Positions 63,647-64,000 of a stretch of DNA of 64,000 nucleotides are shown here, piece by piece. Numbering within the stretch: the first letter of the stretch is position 1; every line of letters begins with the position of its first letter. The position numbers were made by a program, and so were the translations under genes. A model generated the notes under the pieces. The model was given only the letters and a program-made list of their open reading frames with translations, did no database searches and was not told where the DNA came from. This DNA is from an uncultured Thiohalocapsa sp. (lineage in GTDB: Bacteria; Pseudomonadota; Gammaproteobacteria; Chromatiales; Chromatiaceae): NCBI RefSeq assembly GCF_913063425.1, contig NZ_CAJXYK010000027.1:1-64000 (forward strand). Direction: 5' to 3'.

Positions 63647-64000
63647 ATGTCCGAGCGACTGCAAGCCATCCGCGGCATGCACGACGTGCTGCCGGACCGC
63701 GCCCCTGTCTGGCAGCACCTGGAAGACCGCGCCCGCACCGTCGTCGAGGGCTACGGCTACCGCGAGATGCGCACGCCGCTGCTGGAGCCCGTGGAGCTCT
63801 TCAAACGCTCCATCGGCGAAGTCACCGATATCGTAGAGAAGGAGATGTACGCCTTCGAGGACCGCGGCGGCGATCGGCTCGCGCTGCGCCCGGAGGGCAC
63901 CGCGAGCTGCGTGCGCGCCGCCATCGAGCACGCGCTGCTGGACCAGCCCCAGCGCATCTGGTACCGCGGCCCAATGTTCCGGCGCGAGCGCCCGCAGCGC
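63647..64000 (+). CDS. hisS: Histidyl-tRNA synthetase, 3' end outside window
   Basis: ATG at 63647 starts [12 protein letters not shown], followed by [15 protein letters not shown] and [19 protein letters not shown], then [11 protein letters not shown]: motif 1 and the start of motif 2 of class II HisRS. The frame is open to the window edge (118 codons). Normally rodZ and ispG lie between pilW and hisS; here they are absent. Confidence 0.93.
   Translation, partial: MSERLQAIRGMHDVLPDRAPVWQHLEDRARTVVEGYGYREMRTPLLEPVELFKRSIGEVTDIVEKEMYAFEDRGGDRLALRPEGTASCVRAAIEHALLDQPQRIWYRGPMFRRERPQR

Overview
This is a GC-rich bacterial chromosome segment. The gene set points to a gammaproteobacterium, probably of the purple sulfur or ectothiorhodospiraceal type: rlmN-pilW-hisS at the right edge, EpmB, ZapE, IscR, PrmB, a FimX-like protein and the LplT-Aas fusion. 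A convincing BciB-type 8-vinyl chlorophyllide reductase (6135-7406) and a stand-alone LOV photosensor (9192-9638) suggest a phototroph or a close relative of one. That lineage is inferred from gene content; no rRNA or tRNA gene was seen.

Left part (1-27 kb): a HEAT-like protein open at the edge, a gene-free 1 kb with REP-like hairpins, an orphan membrane protein, a c-di-GMP GGDEF/EAL protein, PsiE, a methyltransferase relic, BciB overlapping BatD, the LOV protein, an SRPBCC protein divergent from an MFS carrier, EpmB, a FimX-like degenerate EAL protein, a 5'-nucleotidase, a ParA-like ATPase, a large RND efflux pump with its adaptor, a dynamin-like GTPase and fructokinase.

Middle accessory island (27.0-30.45 kb): this is the most remarkable region. 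It reads as a decayed chromosomal integron. A LexA-type SOS box and a ribosome binding site precede an internally deleted, frameshifted integron integrase on the minus strand. Divergently on the plus strand lie attC-like hairpins with GTT/AAC core boxes, two small cassette genes (a lipoprotein and a Cys-rich secreted protein), and an ORF-less group II intron with clear domains V and VI. Dispersed GCGTCTYT octamer repeats flank it.

Right part (30.5-64 kb): NagZ; an NAD module (NrtR-like regulator, NadA, NadR-like ATPase); DUF805 and hemerythrin; the LplT-PlsC-AMP-ligase fusion; ZapE; an acyl-CoA ligase; anaerobic HemN; PrmB; a sensor kinase; an orphan IscR; a co-directional minus-strand redox/stress cluster (DJ-1/PfpI, GGCT, OsmC, Rossmann-RyR protein, thioredoxin, DUF1249); a radical SAM protein; a LuxR regulator; a PEP-CTERM-like surface protein; transposase relics and a 61-bp tandem repeat; a glycosyltransferase and a sulfotransferase; a DHH phosphoesterase; and rlmN-pilW-hisS, with hisS cut by the window edge.
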